Below, piece after piece: positions 49,553 to 56,894 of a stretch of DNA of 56,894 nt. The stretch spans positions 1 to 56,894 of the IMG/VR virus record IMGVR_UViG_3300047299_000127; one strand, 5' to 3'. The position numbers and the translations under genes are program-made. The notes beneath the pieces are model-generated. The model did no database searches, was not told where the DNA came from, and saw only the letters and a program-made list of their open reading frames with translations. This DNA is from a virus. The first letter of the stretch is position 1. Every line of letters begins with the position of its first letter.

Positions 49553-51135
49553 ACCGAGATCGAGATGTACTTGTTGACCGTATCGATGATGAAAAGGCCA
49601 TCGGTGCTGCGCACAACGCCGCGCACGGTTGCATTCTGGAACTCAGCAGATCCGTCCTTGGTGATTTGCCAGCCACTGGAGCCAGACACAAAGTTGTTGG
49701 ACTGGATGACGTTGCCGATCTTGGCGTTGGAGATCGAGCCATCAGCAATACGCGCCACGTTGATGTAGCCGTAGGTGATGGCCGCCGCATCGACGTTGAG
49801 CAGCTTGGCGTCCAAACTACCGGTCAGGATGCGGTCTGCGCTGATGTAGCCCGCATTGATCTTGCTGGCGTTGAGGTTGGCCACCTTGGCGTCATCGACC
49901 GCCAGGTTGGCGATCTTTGCGTTGGTGATGGTGCCGTTCTGGATGAAGGCATCGCTCATGTACACGCCCACCGGCACGTTCACGCCGTTGATCGTCACGG
50001 GCGTGGTGCGCACGATGAAGGGCATGGCCGGGGCCACGCCTGGGCCTTCAGGGCTGGCGATGTAGAACGAATCGGAGCGGATGGCGAAAGCACTGGTGGG
50101 TGTTGCGCCGTTGGCCGTGGATGCCAGGCCAAAGCCCGACACATAGCCGTTCACATCGGTCTTGACCGTGTACCTGGCAAAAAGCTGCCCAGTCTCGGAG
50201 ACCCGCACAGTCTGCTCGGTCTGGATCGCTGCCGTGTTGGAGTTGACCGTGGCGGCCAGGGTCTGGCGTGCCTGGGCCTCGGCAGTGTCGGCATTGGCCC
50301 GCGCTGTCGCCTCGGTCTGAATGGAAGCGGCCAAGTTCGCGTCCGCCGTATTCACAGCGGCGGTCAAGGTCGTGATCTGGCTGGCCAAGCTGGTGTCGGC
50401 ACCTTGGCGCGCAGTCTGCTCGGCCAGGATCGCCGCGCCGCGAGCGTTGGCCTCGGCCAGCAAGCGGGCGTTGACGCTACCCGCGCCGTTTCCGTCCACC
50501 AGGTTGATGCGCTCGGCCAGGGACTGGTAAAGTTGGCTCTCGGTGATCTCGCCAGTCAAGGCAGCAAGCAGCGTGGCCACATCTTGGCCAGTCACTGCCT
50601 CCAGGCCATTGGTGCCGCCAGCGGGTGCCACGCTCAACACCCCGTCATTGGTCTCCCACTTGATCCACAGCCGCCAGGTCGTGGCAGGATTGCTGGCCAG
50701 CGCCCAGATGGTCCCCGAGAACTGGCCAAGCTCGACTGCATTGTTGAACGTGGGCAGAGGCTGGCCAGCCGTGTGCGTCACGCCGTACAGGCGCGTGCGC
50801 AGGTGCCCGTGGCCCATCAAGTAGCCCGGTTGGTCATGCTCAATGAACACATGGCTTATCGCCGCGCTCACGGCAAAGCCCGTGGGGGTGGGTGGCGGGG
50901 TCAGGTCGGGCTCATCACCCTGGGCCACGGCGTCACCAGGCTCCAGCAGCGGAACACCTCCACCAGGCCGCCAGCCCTTGGCCAACTTGATGATGCCGTT
51001 CTCGATCAGGTCGCGCAGCGTCAGGCCTCGGTCCAGGGGGTTGCCCTGCTTACCGAGGTAGGTCATCAGCGTTTCGCGCACGCGCTGGGGAAAGTTCCCG
51101 GCTGATGGTGGCGGCAGATCGTTGCGGTTGGTCAT
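49549..51135 (-). CDS. Tail-tip/host-specificity protein with DUF1983
   Basis: 528 residues. The middle is a long Ala/Thr coiled region (LAEANARGAAILAEQTARQG, LASQITTLTAAVNTADAN). It is followed by the DUF1983 pattern of J-type tail proteins (YTVKTDVNGYVSGFGLAS, DSFYIASPEG, then DAFIQNGTITNAKIANLAVD). These proteins sit at the tail tip and contact the host. Overlaps both neighbours by 4 bp. Unusual in that a J-like end occurs with a podoviral head. Confidence 0.75.
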   Translation of the reverse strand: MTNRNDLPPPSAGNFPQRVRETLMTYLGKQGNPLDRGLTLRDLIENGIIKLAKGWRPGGGVPLLEPGDAVAQGDEPDLTPPPTPTGFAVSAAISHVFIEHDQPGYLMGHGHLRTRLYGVTHTAGQPLPTFNNAVELGQFSGTIWALASNPATTWRLWIKWETNDGVLSVAPAGGTNGLEAVTGQDVATLLAALTGEITESQLYQSLAERINLVDGNGAGSVNARLLAEANARGAAILAEQTARQGADTSLASQITTLTAAVNTADANLAASIQTEATARANADTAEAQARQTLAATVNSNTAAIQTEQTVRVSETGQLFARYTVKTDVNGYVSGFGLASTANGATPTSAFAIRSDSFYIASPEGPGVAPAMPFIVRTTPVTINGVNVPVGVYMSDAFIQNGTITNAKIANLAVDDAKVANLNASKINAGYISADRILTGSLDAKLLNVDAAAITYGYINVARIADGSISNAKIGNVIQSNNFVSGSSGWQITKDGSAEFQNATVRGVVRSTDGLFIIDTVNKYISISV

Positions 51136-52811
51136 GACTCGGCCAGTTCCTTCATGCTGGTGGCCAAGCTCGCCTCCTGCACTGGGGTGGCGCTCTCGAT
51201 CTCGATCTGCCAGTCAGGCGCAGCAAAGCCATCGGGCAACCGGAATCCATTGCGGTCGTTCACGGTGGCCGTGTAGCGCAAGCTGGTGGGGGTCGGCGCA
51301 GTCAGCAGGTCATTGACTGCCAACACCTGGGCCACCTGGTCGGCAGTCAGGCCCAAGGCATCGACGCGCAGCGTCACGGGGTAGGTGTCGGCCACCACCT
51401 CGGCGCAGTTGAAGCTGATGGCGCTGGGGGCCTGGTAGACCTTGCTCTTGAAGCGTGCAGTCAGGAACGTGACCCCGGCATCCCAGCGCTTGACGTTGGT
51501 CCCGTCCAGCACGTACAGCTGGTCCTGCAAGTCATCGAAGTGCATGCCCTCGTAGCCCGTATCCAGGAAGAACATCCCGGTCGGGTTCATCGGGTCGATC
51601 ACAAAGCCCTTGCGGCCCGTGCCATCGTCGTAGCTGCCAAAGTACAGGCCCTCGTACATCTGGCCGACCACGGTCGAGGGGCGCAGGGCCTGCCAGTCCT
51701 CGCGGGTCATGACGCCCGCCGTGAGGATCTTGGGACCGTTGGAGCCATACCAGCACAGGCCATCGTCAGAGGACCAGGCCACACCCGCGCCCATGCTCAC
51801 GACAGACTCGGCGCTCACGCAGGACTGGGGAAGCTCCAGCGGGGCCTGATCCATGGCGTCCGGGCTTGAGCCGCTGGCCAGCAGCGGGCGGCCCGTGGTC
51901 AACACCAGGATCGACTGGCCAAAGTGACCAATGGCCACCGGCTTGGAGTCGGGCGGCACCAGGTCATAGGCCGATGGCCAGGCGTAAGGGGTGTAGGGCT
52001 CGCACAGGCGCACAGCGTTGCCGCTGATGCCCGCTAGCATCCCGTTCCAAAGGGCAGTCAGGCCGTGCAGGTCAGCAGGCGGCATCGCCCAAGTGGCCGT
52101 GGGCAGTACTTCGCCCAGGTCCCGGTTGTCGTCGCTCGTGCTGGCCGTGCCCAGCGCAATCTCGCGCAGGAAGAAGAACTCGGTACCGCCAGAGGTGCCG
52201 GTCTGGGTGCGGTAAATCCGGATGCGGTTAATGCCGTAGTTGCCAGCAGGCACGGCAGCGAAACCGGACAAGCTCACAGTGGCATCGGTGGGGCGCACCA
52301 CCTCCACGCTCACGGGGCCTGGAGCGCTCTCCCAACCCCAGTCATTCACGTAGGTGTAGACGTAGTAGTAGGAGTTGTCCAAGCCGGTCCAAGATCCCGC
52401 ATTGACCGAAGCGATCAGCGCCGTGGCCGGTGCAGGCACACCCAGGGGGCGCGATGCAGTGGGGTAAGGTGCAGCGGCCAGCGCCAGGATGTTGTCCGTC
52501 ACCTTGGGCGCGCCATCGCCTGTGAAGAAGGTGCGCTCGGTCGTGTCCTCGGAATCAAAGCCGCGCACGGCATGCACGCGAGTGGTCCAACTGAGCCAGT
52601 AGCTGGCATCGCTGGCCACGTCCCGACCCATGCGGTAGATGGTCTTGCGCCCAGCGGGCACGCTGGCCACAGTCAGGGGCGTGCGCCAGGGGCGCAGATC
52701 TCCACGGCCAGGCTTTTGGTTGCGGCTGACCGTGCCCACGGTCTCGGGCAAGGCCTTGGGGTGCAGTGCGCGGTTTTCACCGCCGAATCCCAGATGACGA
52801 ATGCGCGCCAT
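51132..52811 (-). CDS. Large tail structural protein, stopper-like
   Basis: 559 residues, beta-rich with fibronectin-like stretches (YYYVYTYVNDWGWESAPGPV, GNYGINRIRIYRTQTG). The opening and middle (RHLGFGGENRALHPKALP, VLTTGRPLLASGSSPDAM) resemble tail tubular B-like proteins of podoviruses, which form the lower tail nozzle. It sits between the 103-residue gene and the J-like protein. Confidence 0.6.
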   Translation of the reverse strand: MARIRHLGFGGENRALHPKALPETVGTVSRNQKPGRGDLRPWRTPLTVASVPAGRKTIYRMGRDVASDASYWLSWTTRVHAVRGFDSEDTTERTFFTGDGAPKVTDNILALAAAPYPTASRPLGVPAPATALIASVNAGSWTGLDNSYYYVYTYVNDWGWESAPGPVSVEVVRPTDATVSLSGFAAVPAGNYGINRIRIYRTQTGTSGGTEFFFLREIALGTASTSDDNRDLGEVLPTATWAMPPADLHGLTALWNGMLAGISGNAVRLCEPYTPYAWPSAYDLVPPDSKPVAIGHFGQSILVLTTGRPLLASGSSPDAMDQAPLELPQSCVSAESVVSMGAGVAWSSDDGLCWYGSNGPKILTAGVMTREDWQALRPSTVVGQMYEGLYFGSYDDGTGRKGFVIDPMNPTGMFFLDTGYEGMHFDDLQDQLYVLDGTNVKRWDAGVTFLTARFKSKVYQAPSAISFNCAEVVADTYPVTLRVDALGLTADQVAQVLAVNDLLTAPTPTSLRYTATVNDRNGFRLPDGFAAPDWQIEIESATPVQEASLATSMKELAES

Positions 52812-52831
52812 GTCCCCTGCCCTCCATCGAA

Positions 52832-53143
52832 TCAGGAAGCAGTGGCAGGCACGCGCACAGGGTCAAGCACCTGGGGCTTGTCCTCGGCTGGCTTGTTGGC
52901 CTCTGCGATCTGTGCGTTGACCTGGTTCTGGATGTCAAACACGTCCTGCACCACGTCATCGAACTTGCAGCGGCCCAGGCAGCGCAGAACGCCCTGCACA
53001 CCAGCAAACGGCAGTGTGACCTCGGCAGGCGCATCAAGGGCCTCGTCGCTCAACTGGCCAAGGATGTGCTTGAGCCGGTGCAGGTTCATCTTGAGCGTGG
53101 CCTGCTCGGGCATCTTCTGGGGTTGCTGGGTCATGTTGTTCAT
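52832..53143 (-). CDS. Small tail-block protein, unknown
   Basis: 103 residues, with a helical central part (KMNLHRLKHILGQLSDEALD, GVLRCLGRCKFDDVVQDVF) and a polar tail. Possibly a chaperone for a tail protein. No motif recognised. Confidence 0.5.
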   Translation of the reverse strand: MNNMTQQPQKMPEQATLKMNLHRLKHILGQLSDEALDAPAEVTLPFAGVQGVLRCLGRCKFDDVVQDVFDIQNQVNAQIAEANKPAEDKPQVLDPVRVPATAS

Positions 53144-53178
53144 GCGTTGTCTCTCAATCGTTCAGTGAGTAAATCTGC

Positions 53179-53559
53179 TCAGACTTGGGCAGCGGGTTCG
53201 GTGTTTTCCTCGGCCACGGGCGGAGGTGCCCAGGGCAGCGGCGTGGACACCAGCGAGGCCTTGGCGATCTCGCGGTCCAGCACCATCTGAATGTGCTGCT
53301 TGATCGACAGCAAGCGGCCCTCGGGCTCATTGGCCTCGATCCACTCCACCACCTGCACGGGCGTGACGCTGGCCAAAGGCGTGAAGGCATCGGGCTCAGG
53401 ATCTGCCAGGGTCGTGGTGCCGGGAAGCTCAAAGGTCTGACCGGTGTCCTCCCCGACCAGGGTCCAGTCCACCTCTTTGATGGCCTGTGGCAGGCCGCCA
53501 ATGGTGCGCGTGCGGATGTCGCGGACAATGAAGCTGAAAGTGGCGCGAAGGTCGCTCAT
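53179..53559 (-). CDS. Tail-block protein, unknown
   Basis: 126 residues. Starts SDLRATFSFIVRDIRTRTIG and ends acidic; a helical part (VVEWIEANEPEGRLLSIKQH) lies in the middle. The size and position beside the fibre gene suggest a fibre-assembly or tail-completion role, inferred only. Confidence 0.5.
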   Translation of the reverse strand: MSDLRATFSFIVRDIRTRTIGGLPQAIKEVDWTLVGEDTGQTFELPGTTTLADPEPDAFTPLASVTPVQVVEWIEANEPEGRLLSIKQHIQMVLDREIAKASLVSTPLPWAPPPVAEENTEPAAQV

Positions 53560-53562
53560 GAG

Positions 53563-53775
53563 TTACTCCTGGGTGGGTTTTGGATACTTGGCTTTGACTG
53601 CCAAGCACTTGTCGATGTAAGCCTGCATTTGTGCCTGATCGCCTTTAACTAAGCCATCTAGGTACTCAGTAAGTGGTGGATACTCGGCGCGCCGCTGGCA
53701 AACATAATGAGGATCAGGCGCATGCAATGGCATCCCAATCAAATCAGGTATCAATGGTGTTTGATCCGTACTCAT
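53563..53775 (-). CDS. Small fibre-adjacent protein
   Basis: 70 residues. YPPLTEYLDGLVKGDQAQMQ AYIDKCLAVKAKYPK is a pattern typical of small phage proteins coded directly after tail fibres. Overlaps the fibre stop by 4 bp. Function unknown, perhaps a fibre chaperone. Confidence 0.55.
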   Translation of the reverse strand: MSTDQTPLIPDLIGMPLHAPDPHYVCQRRAEYPPLTEYLDGLVKGDQAQMQAYIDKCLAVKAKYPKPTQE

Positions 53776-55292
53776 AAGATGCTTTGTGAGTCAAAAATAA
53801 TTTGCAATTCGCCGGGATAAATGACGTCACCATTTCCGGCCTGAATAGCATCAACGACGAAAGTCGTGTAGTACCTATTAGACAGATAGAAACGACATAC
53901 ACCTCTGGAATACGTGTTGCTGTAATAAGCTGTTGGCGAGTATTGACCAGTAGCATCCCAGACGCTGATCGCATTGATTGGGCCGCCATTAGCTATGGTG
54001 GTTACATAACCTGAAATCATCAGGTTAATGTTTCGATTTCCAGAGACATCAAGGGCGTAACCCTGAATGCAGAGCTGGAACATCTTGTTGTTAAGGCTGT
54101 TGTATCTTGCAGGCAAAAGAATATGGACATAGCTCGCTCCACTTGACCACGACTCTCCTGATGCAACTGCAAATGATTTTTGTGAGTAACTGTTCGCTGG
54201 AGATCTAACGCTAATTCCTGCGTTAAATACTGTTAATCCGGAAATGGTTCCGCCAGAAAGTGGCAATGCGTAGTTTGCGTAATTGCCTGCGCTGAAAGCT
54301 ATATTTCCATCCAAACGAATGCCGTTGCCATCGGTAACGCTGATTGAATTTGATGTGTACCCTGCTCTGTGCAAAGCTATACCGACAGTTCCAGCGTCAG
54401 TATTCTTGATTTCAAGCTGCGCGTTGTTCCACGATATAGCGGTTGCGCCAATGTTTCCGCCGATACCATTTAATGCAGAGCGGCCAAGGCCTCCAGCCAT
54501 TAACCCGCCATTGATGTCAAAGTCAAGGTTGAATGACGCGCTGCCCATTCTGATATCAAGAATGGCGGATGCTGTGCGTAATCTAAGGCCGTAATATCCG
54601 GCTACCTGCATCTGGGTCGAACCACTTCCGTAAAAGTCAGAATTAGCTCTTCCTATCCCATACCACGACGAACCATTGACGTTATCGCCAACTAAGCCCC
54701 ACGTCAGTGGGCCAGTCATTGAGGACCCGCCACTTAAAGGAAGAGCGTAAGCGCCGTAGTTCGCAGAATTCAGGACTTGGTTTCCATTTGCGTAGACTGA
54801 CCCACCAAGCGGGTTTAGTTCAAGTGGCTCTATCCCGTGTCCATCTCCCCCGTTGTCATAACTAGCCTGTATCCAAGCGGCATAGTTGCCTGAGCTGCGG
54901 GTGCCAAACTGCAATCTAACCAGCGCATTTGTGGCGCGCAGACTAAGGATTGAGTTGTCCGTGCTGTCTGAAGTCGTTGGATTGAGAACACCAAGCCCTT
55001 GAATCTTGGAAGCGCCCGTTATCGTTCCACCAGCAACTGAAAAAGGCGTGTACCCCAGCGCACCCGTCACGTTGCCCGAGGTCAACTCCCCGCGAATCGT
55101 GGCGCTCGACTTGTTCTCCACGTTGCCAAGGCCAAGGTTCGAGCGAGCCTGAGCCGGGTTGGGCAAATCCAGCAGGTTCAGGGACGCGACCAGCTTCTGT
55201 CCCAACTCCAGGTTGAGCGCGGAGAAGTTGGCATCGACCTCTGAATTGGTCAGAGGTCGGCCAACGGCAGAGCGAAGAGTGATCGAAGCCAT
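53772..55292 (-). CDS. Tail fibre protein
   Basis: 506 residues. The N-terminus (SAVGRPLTNSEVDANFSALN, then ARSNLGLGNVENKSSATIRG) is the common virion-attachment region of phage fibres. The middle holds fibre repeats (NYGAYALPLSGGSSMTGPLT, NYANYALPLSGGTISGL). The C-terminus (VVDAIQAGNGDVIYPGELQI) is presumably the receptor-contact part. Base composition of the middle and C-terminal coding DNA is visibly AT-richer than the neighbours, a sign of exchange by horizontal transfer. Confidence 0.85.
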   Translation of the reverse strand: MASITLRSAVGRPLTNSEVDANFSALNLELGQKLVASLNLLDLPNPAQARSNLGLGNVENKSSATIRGELTSGNVTGALGYTPFSVAGGTITGASKIQGLGVLNPTTSDSTDNSILSLRATNALVRLQFGTRSSGNYAAWIQASYDNGGDGHGIEPLELNPLGGSVYANGNQVLNSANYGAYALPLSGGSSMTGPLTWGLVGDNVNGSSWYGIGRANSDFYGSGSTQMQVAGYYGLRLRTASAILDIRMGSASFNLDFDINGGLMAGGLGRSALNGIGGNIGATAISWNNAQLEIKNTDAGTVGIALHRAGYTSNSISVTDGNGIRLDGNIAFSAGNYANYALPLSGGTISGLTVFNAGISVRSPANSYSQKSFAVASGESWSSGASYVHILLPARYNSLNNKMFQLCIQGYALDVSGNRNINLMISGYVTTIANGGPINAISVWDATGQYSPTAYYSNTYSRGVCRFYLSNRYYTTFVVDAIQAGNGDVIYPGELQIIFDSQSIL

Positions 55293-55315
55293 GGGCGCTT
55301 ACCTCCAGCCCAGGA

Positions 55316-55771
55316 TCAAACAGCTTGGACGGTGATGGTCCAGGTGATGGCCAGCGTGTCGTCGGCTTGCTTGTTGACGACCGGGAACACGGTGCGGCAG
55401 AGCATGTCGCCACCCACACCAGCGTTGAAGATCGCGGCCTCGGTCACAGCGCCAGTGGCATCACCAGCCTCGAAGCTGGCCACGTACTGGGCCTTGTTGA
55501 ATGCGGGCTTGCTGGAAGAGTCCAGGGCCTCGCGTGCGCCCAGCATGCTCACCAGGTCGGTCTGGCCAGCGGCGGCAGCCGTGGTGCCAGAGCCTAGCGC
55601 CATGTGGCTCATCACGGCTTTTGACGTGTCCAGCATGCGCGTGATGATGAATTCCAAGCCGGTGTTGACCACCAGGTTCTTGATGTCGCGCTGGTCTTTG
55701 ACGTTGCCGTGCTTGTCCTTGAGGACGATGCTCACTTCGCCAGTGATCTTGAGTTTGTCGTTTGCTTGCAT
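55316..55771 (-). CDS. Tail protein (fibre-associated)
   Basis: 151 residues from the ATG at 55771 (AAAGGG upstream); a longer frame runs into the preceding gene. The start DKLKITGEVSIVLKDKHGNV, followed by KNLVVNTGLEFIITRM, is a common small phage tail protein pattern. Function within the tail is not known; likely a collar or fibre-network part. Confidence 0.6.
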   Translation of the reverse strand: MQANDKLKITGEVSIVLKDKHGNVKDQRDIKNLVVNTGLEFIITRMLDTSKAVMSHMALGSGTTAAAAGQTDLVSMLGAREALDSSSKPAFNKAQYVASFEAGDATGAVTEAAIFNAGVGGDMLCRTVFPVVNKQADDTLAITWTITVQAV

Positions 55772-55784
55772 GGTTTGCACCCTT

Positions 55785-56843
55785 TCAGAAAGTTCGTGAT
55801 TCGCCCACGTAGTCCTCAGCGAAGTAGGAAAACTCGCAGTAGCCCTGCATGCGCAGAGACCCCGAATCACCCACACCGGCAGCGTCTTGCGCGCCCTTGC
55901 CCACTTGGACCTGCTTCACGTCACTGAACCCAGCGGCATCGTTTGCCTGCTTGGCCAGTGACAAGGCCTTGGAATCGGACACGCCAGCCACATCAGCCAC
56001 GCGCTTGTCCAAAAATGCCATGCTTGCATCGAAAACCGATGCACCCTCGCTGATTGACTTGCCAACATCGAGCGCGGTCTGGTCCGTCAGGCTCGCGGCG
56101 TCCTCGAAGCGGCGCACATACGCCACCACCCGCTCGAACAGGTCAGACACGCCCGACACATCGCCCAGCACCTTGAAAAAGCTGATCTCCTGGTCATCCA
56201 GGATCGAAGCGGACCCGTCCAGGTCATCGGTGACGGTCACGGTGTCGTGCAAGTACTTCACCAGGTAGGCGGCGGCCTGGTCGGTCACGCCTGCGGCATC
56301 CACGATGCCCTTGTCCATGCTGGCCGCGACCAGATCGCTCACGCCTATGGGGTCAGCCAGGCCTTTGCCGACTGCCTTGGTGTCGATCTGATCGCTCAGG
56401 GCTGCATAGTCGGTGGCGGCCTTCTTGAACACCACCTTGGCCAAGTCCTCGATGGTGGCCAGCTGGTCCTCCAGCGGCTTGTGCACAGCAATGGCGTGCT
56501 GCTCCAGCACCCCGGCCAGGTCGGTGATGATCTTGCTGATGTCGGCGTGGATCTCGTCGCTCACGCCCGCGCTGTCTTGGCGGTCCTTGCCGAAGCTGGC
56601 CACGTACTCATCGACCGCGGCAAAGGCATCGCGTGACACCTTGGCCACATCGATGCTGGCGTGGTCGGTGAAGGATGCGCGGTCCTCCTTCTTCAACCAG
56701 ATGAGGAAGATCCCCACCTCGGAGACCAGGCGGATGTAGGCAGCCTTGGCCGCCAGGGAAATGGTTTCGGCCTGCGCGACCGACTTGATGAGGCTCCAAG
56801 CTGCCGACAGGCTGATCTTGGCGCTGTCAGCCTTGAGCTTCAT
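55785..56843 (-). CDS. Tail protein made of 18-residue tandem repeats
   Basis: 352 residues; starts inside the terminal repeat with ATGA overlap to the gene ending at 73, read across the circle junction. After about 50 helical N-terminal residues almost the whole protein is a regular array of about 16 units, most of exactly 18 residues, of the form D-x-A-G-V-S-D-x7-K-x3. Clear units include DAAGVTDQAAAYLVKYLH and DVAGVSDSKALSLAKQAN; a few carry 2-10 extra residues. Such an array suggests an extended fibrous or beta-solenoid shaft. It ends in a Cys/aromatic segment (QGYCEFSYFAEDYVGE) that may cap it. Confidence 0.7.
   Translation of the reverse strand: MKLKADSAKISLSAAWSLIKSVAQAETISLAAKAAYIRLVSEVGIFLIWLKKEDRASFTDHASIDVAKVSRDAFAAVDEYVASFGKDRQDSAGVSDEIHADISKIITDLAGVLEQHAIAVHKPLEDQLATIEDLAKVVFKKAATDYAALSDQIDTKAVGKGLADPIGVSDLVAASMDKGIVDAAGVTDQAAAYLVKYLHDTVTVTDDLDGSASILDDQEISFFKVLGDVSGVSDLFERVVAYVRRFEDAASLTDQTALDVGKSISEGASVFDASMAFLDKRVADVAGVSDSKALSLAKQANDAAGFSDVKQVQVGKGAQDAAGVGDSGSLRMQGYCEFSYFAEDYVGESRTF
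56016..56031 (-). promoter_or_regulatory. Late motif, intragenic partial copy
   Basis: The minus strand reads CGATGCAAGCATGGCA inside the 18-residue-repeat gene. It and the downstream TTTTTGGAC match the copy at 9429 over 21 bases without a gap. It lies about 245 bp before the 151-residue tail gene. Because it is coding DNA, its regulatory role is uncertain. Confidence 0.35.
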
Positions 56844-56894
56844 GCAATGTCCTCGCGCAGCTTGAACTTGAGCAGTTCGTAGACGGTCTGGCGC
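56768..56894. repeat. 127-bp terminal direct repeat, right copy
   Basis: Exact copy of 1-127. Counting it once gives a 56,767-bp circle. Confidence 0.95.

Noticed and set aside
52215-52230. AATCCGGATGCGGTTA, the exact complement of the operator at 22954
   Set aside because: It lies in the middle of a tail gene and is explained by ordinary codons for Asn-Arg-Ile-Arg-Ile; there is no promoter or start nearby.
1-56894. tRNA genes or CRISPR arrays
   Set aside because: No cloverleaf with a T-arm GTTCRA-type sequence and no regularly spaced repeat-spacer array was seen on reading; a tRNAscan or CRISPR finder run would settle it.

Overview
The window is a complete, GC-rich phage genome that closes into a circle. 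Its first 127 bases recur exactly as its last 127, and the gene order runs straight across that junction. The content fits a temperate podovirus of a Betaproteobacterium (Burkholderiales-like), of the Bcep22 type: an N4-gp56-type major capsid protein, a P22-like portal, and a single giant (about 4,500-residue) polyvalent ejection-type protein. No tail tube, tape-measure or sheath genes were seen. Host and family are inferred from gene content and base composition, not from a database search. The true genome length would be about 56,767 bp.

Layout. Nearly everything except the early right arm lies on the minus strand and reads leftward. From a divergent switch at about 16.5 kb the leftward order is: Cro-like regulator, ribbon-helix-helix and winged-helix proteins, DUF1376 (O-like) and P-like replication proteins, small nucleases and a zinc-ribbon protein (16.5-12.7 kb); small terminase, a Pnkp-like 3'-phosphatase and large terminase (12.7-9.7 kb); portal, holin, SAR-type endolysin and nested spanins (9.4-5.4 kb); scaffold, a CsrA-like regulator, capsid and decoration protein (5.3-2.2 kb); adaptor and tail genes (2.1-0.1 kb). 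The array then passes the junction and continues leftward from 56.8 to 30.0 kb: an 18-residue-repeat tail protein, a tail fibre, NlpC/P60 and DUF1983 tail proteins, internal virion proteins, and the giant gene (43.6-30.0 kb).

The right arm (16.6-28.3 kb, plus strand) starts with the CI-like repressor. It continues with about 20 very small, stop/start-coupled genes, a glutaredoxin, a YqaJ/RecT recombination pair, DUF2303, gp49-like and MazG-like proteins, SSB and an AlpA-type excisionase. This arm meets the leftward tyrosine integrase tail to tail. A 0.5-kb region between integrase and giant gene probably holds attP and carries repeats and two hairpins.

Regulation can be read from the sequence. 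A 16-bp operator of the form TATCCG-N4-CGGATA (or close variants) lies inside the Cro-like promoter, inside two twin early promoters (17.4 and 22.1 kb), before three further right-arm genes, and, unexpectedly, inside the giant late gene. There it sits between two small divergent genes (38.8-39.4 kb) nested in the portion encoding a low-complexity linker. A second 16-bp motif (CGTGGCAAGCATGGCA on the minus strand) recurs at the heads of late gene blocks, twice followed by a hairpin that contains the ribosome binding site. The nested, operator-controlled pair and the phage CsrA-like gene in the capsid block are the least expected parts.
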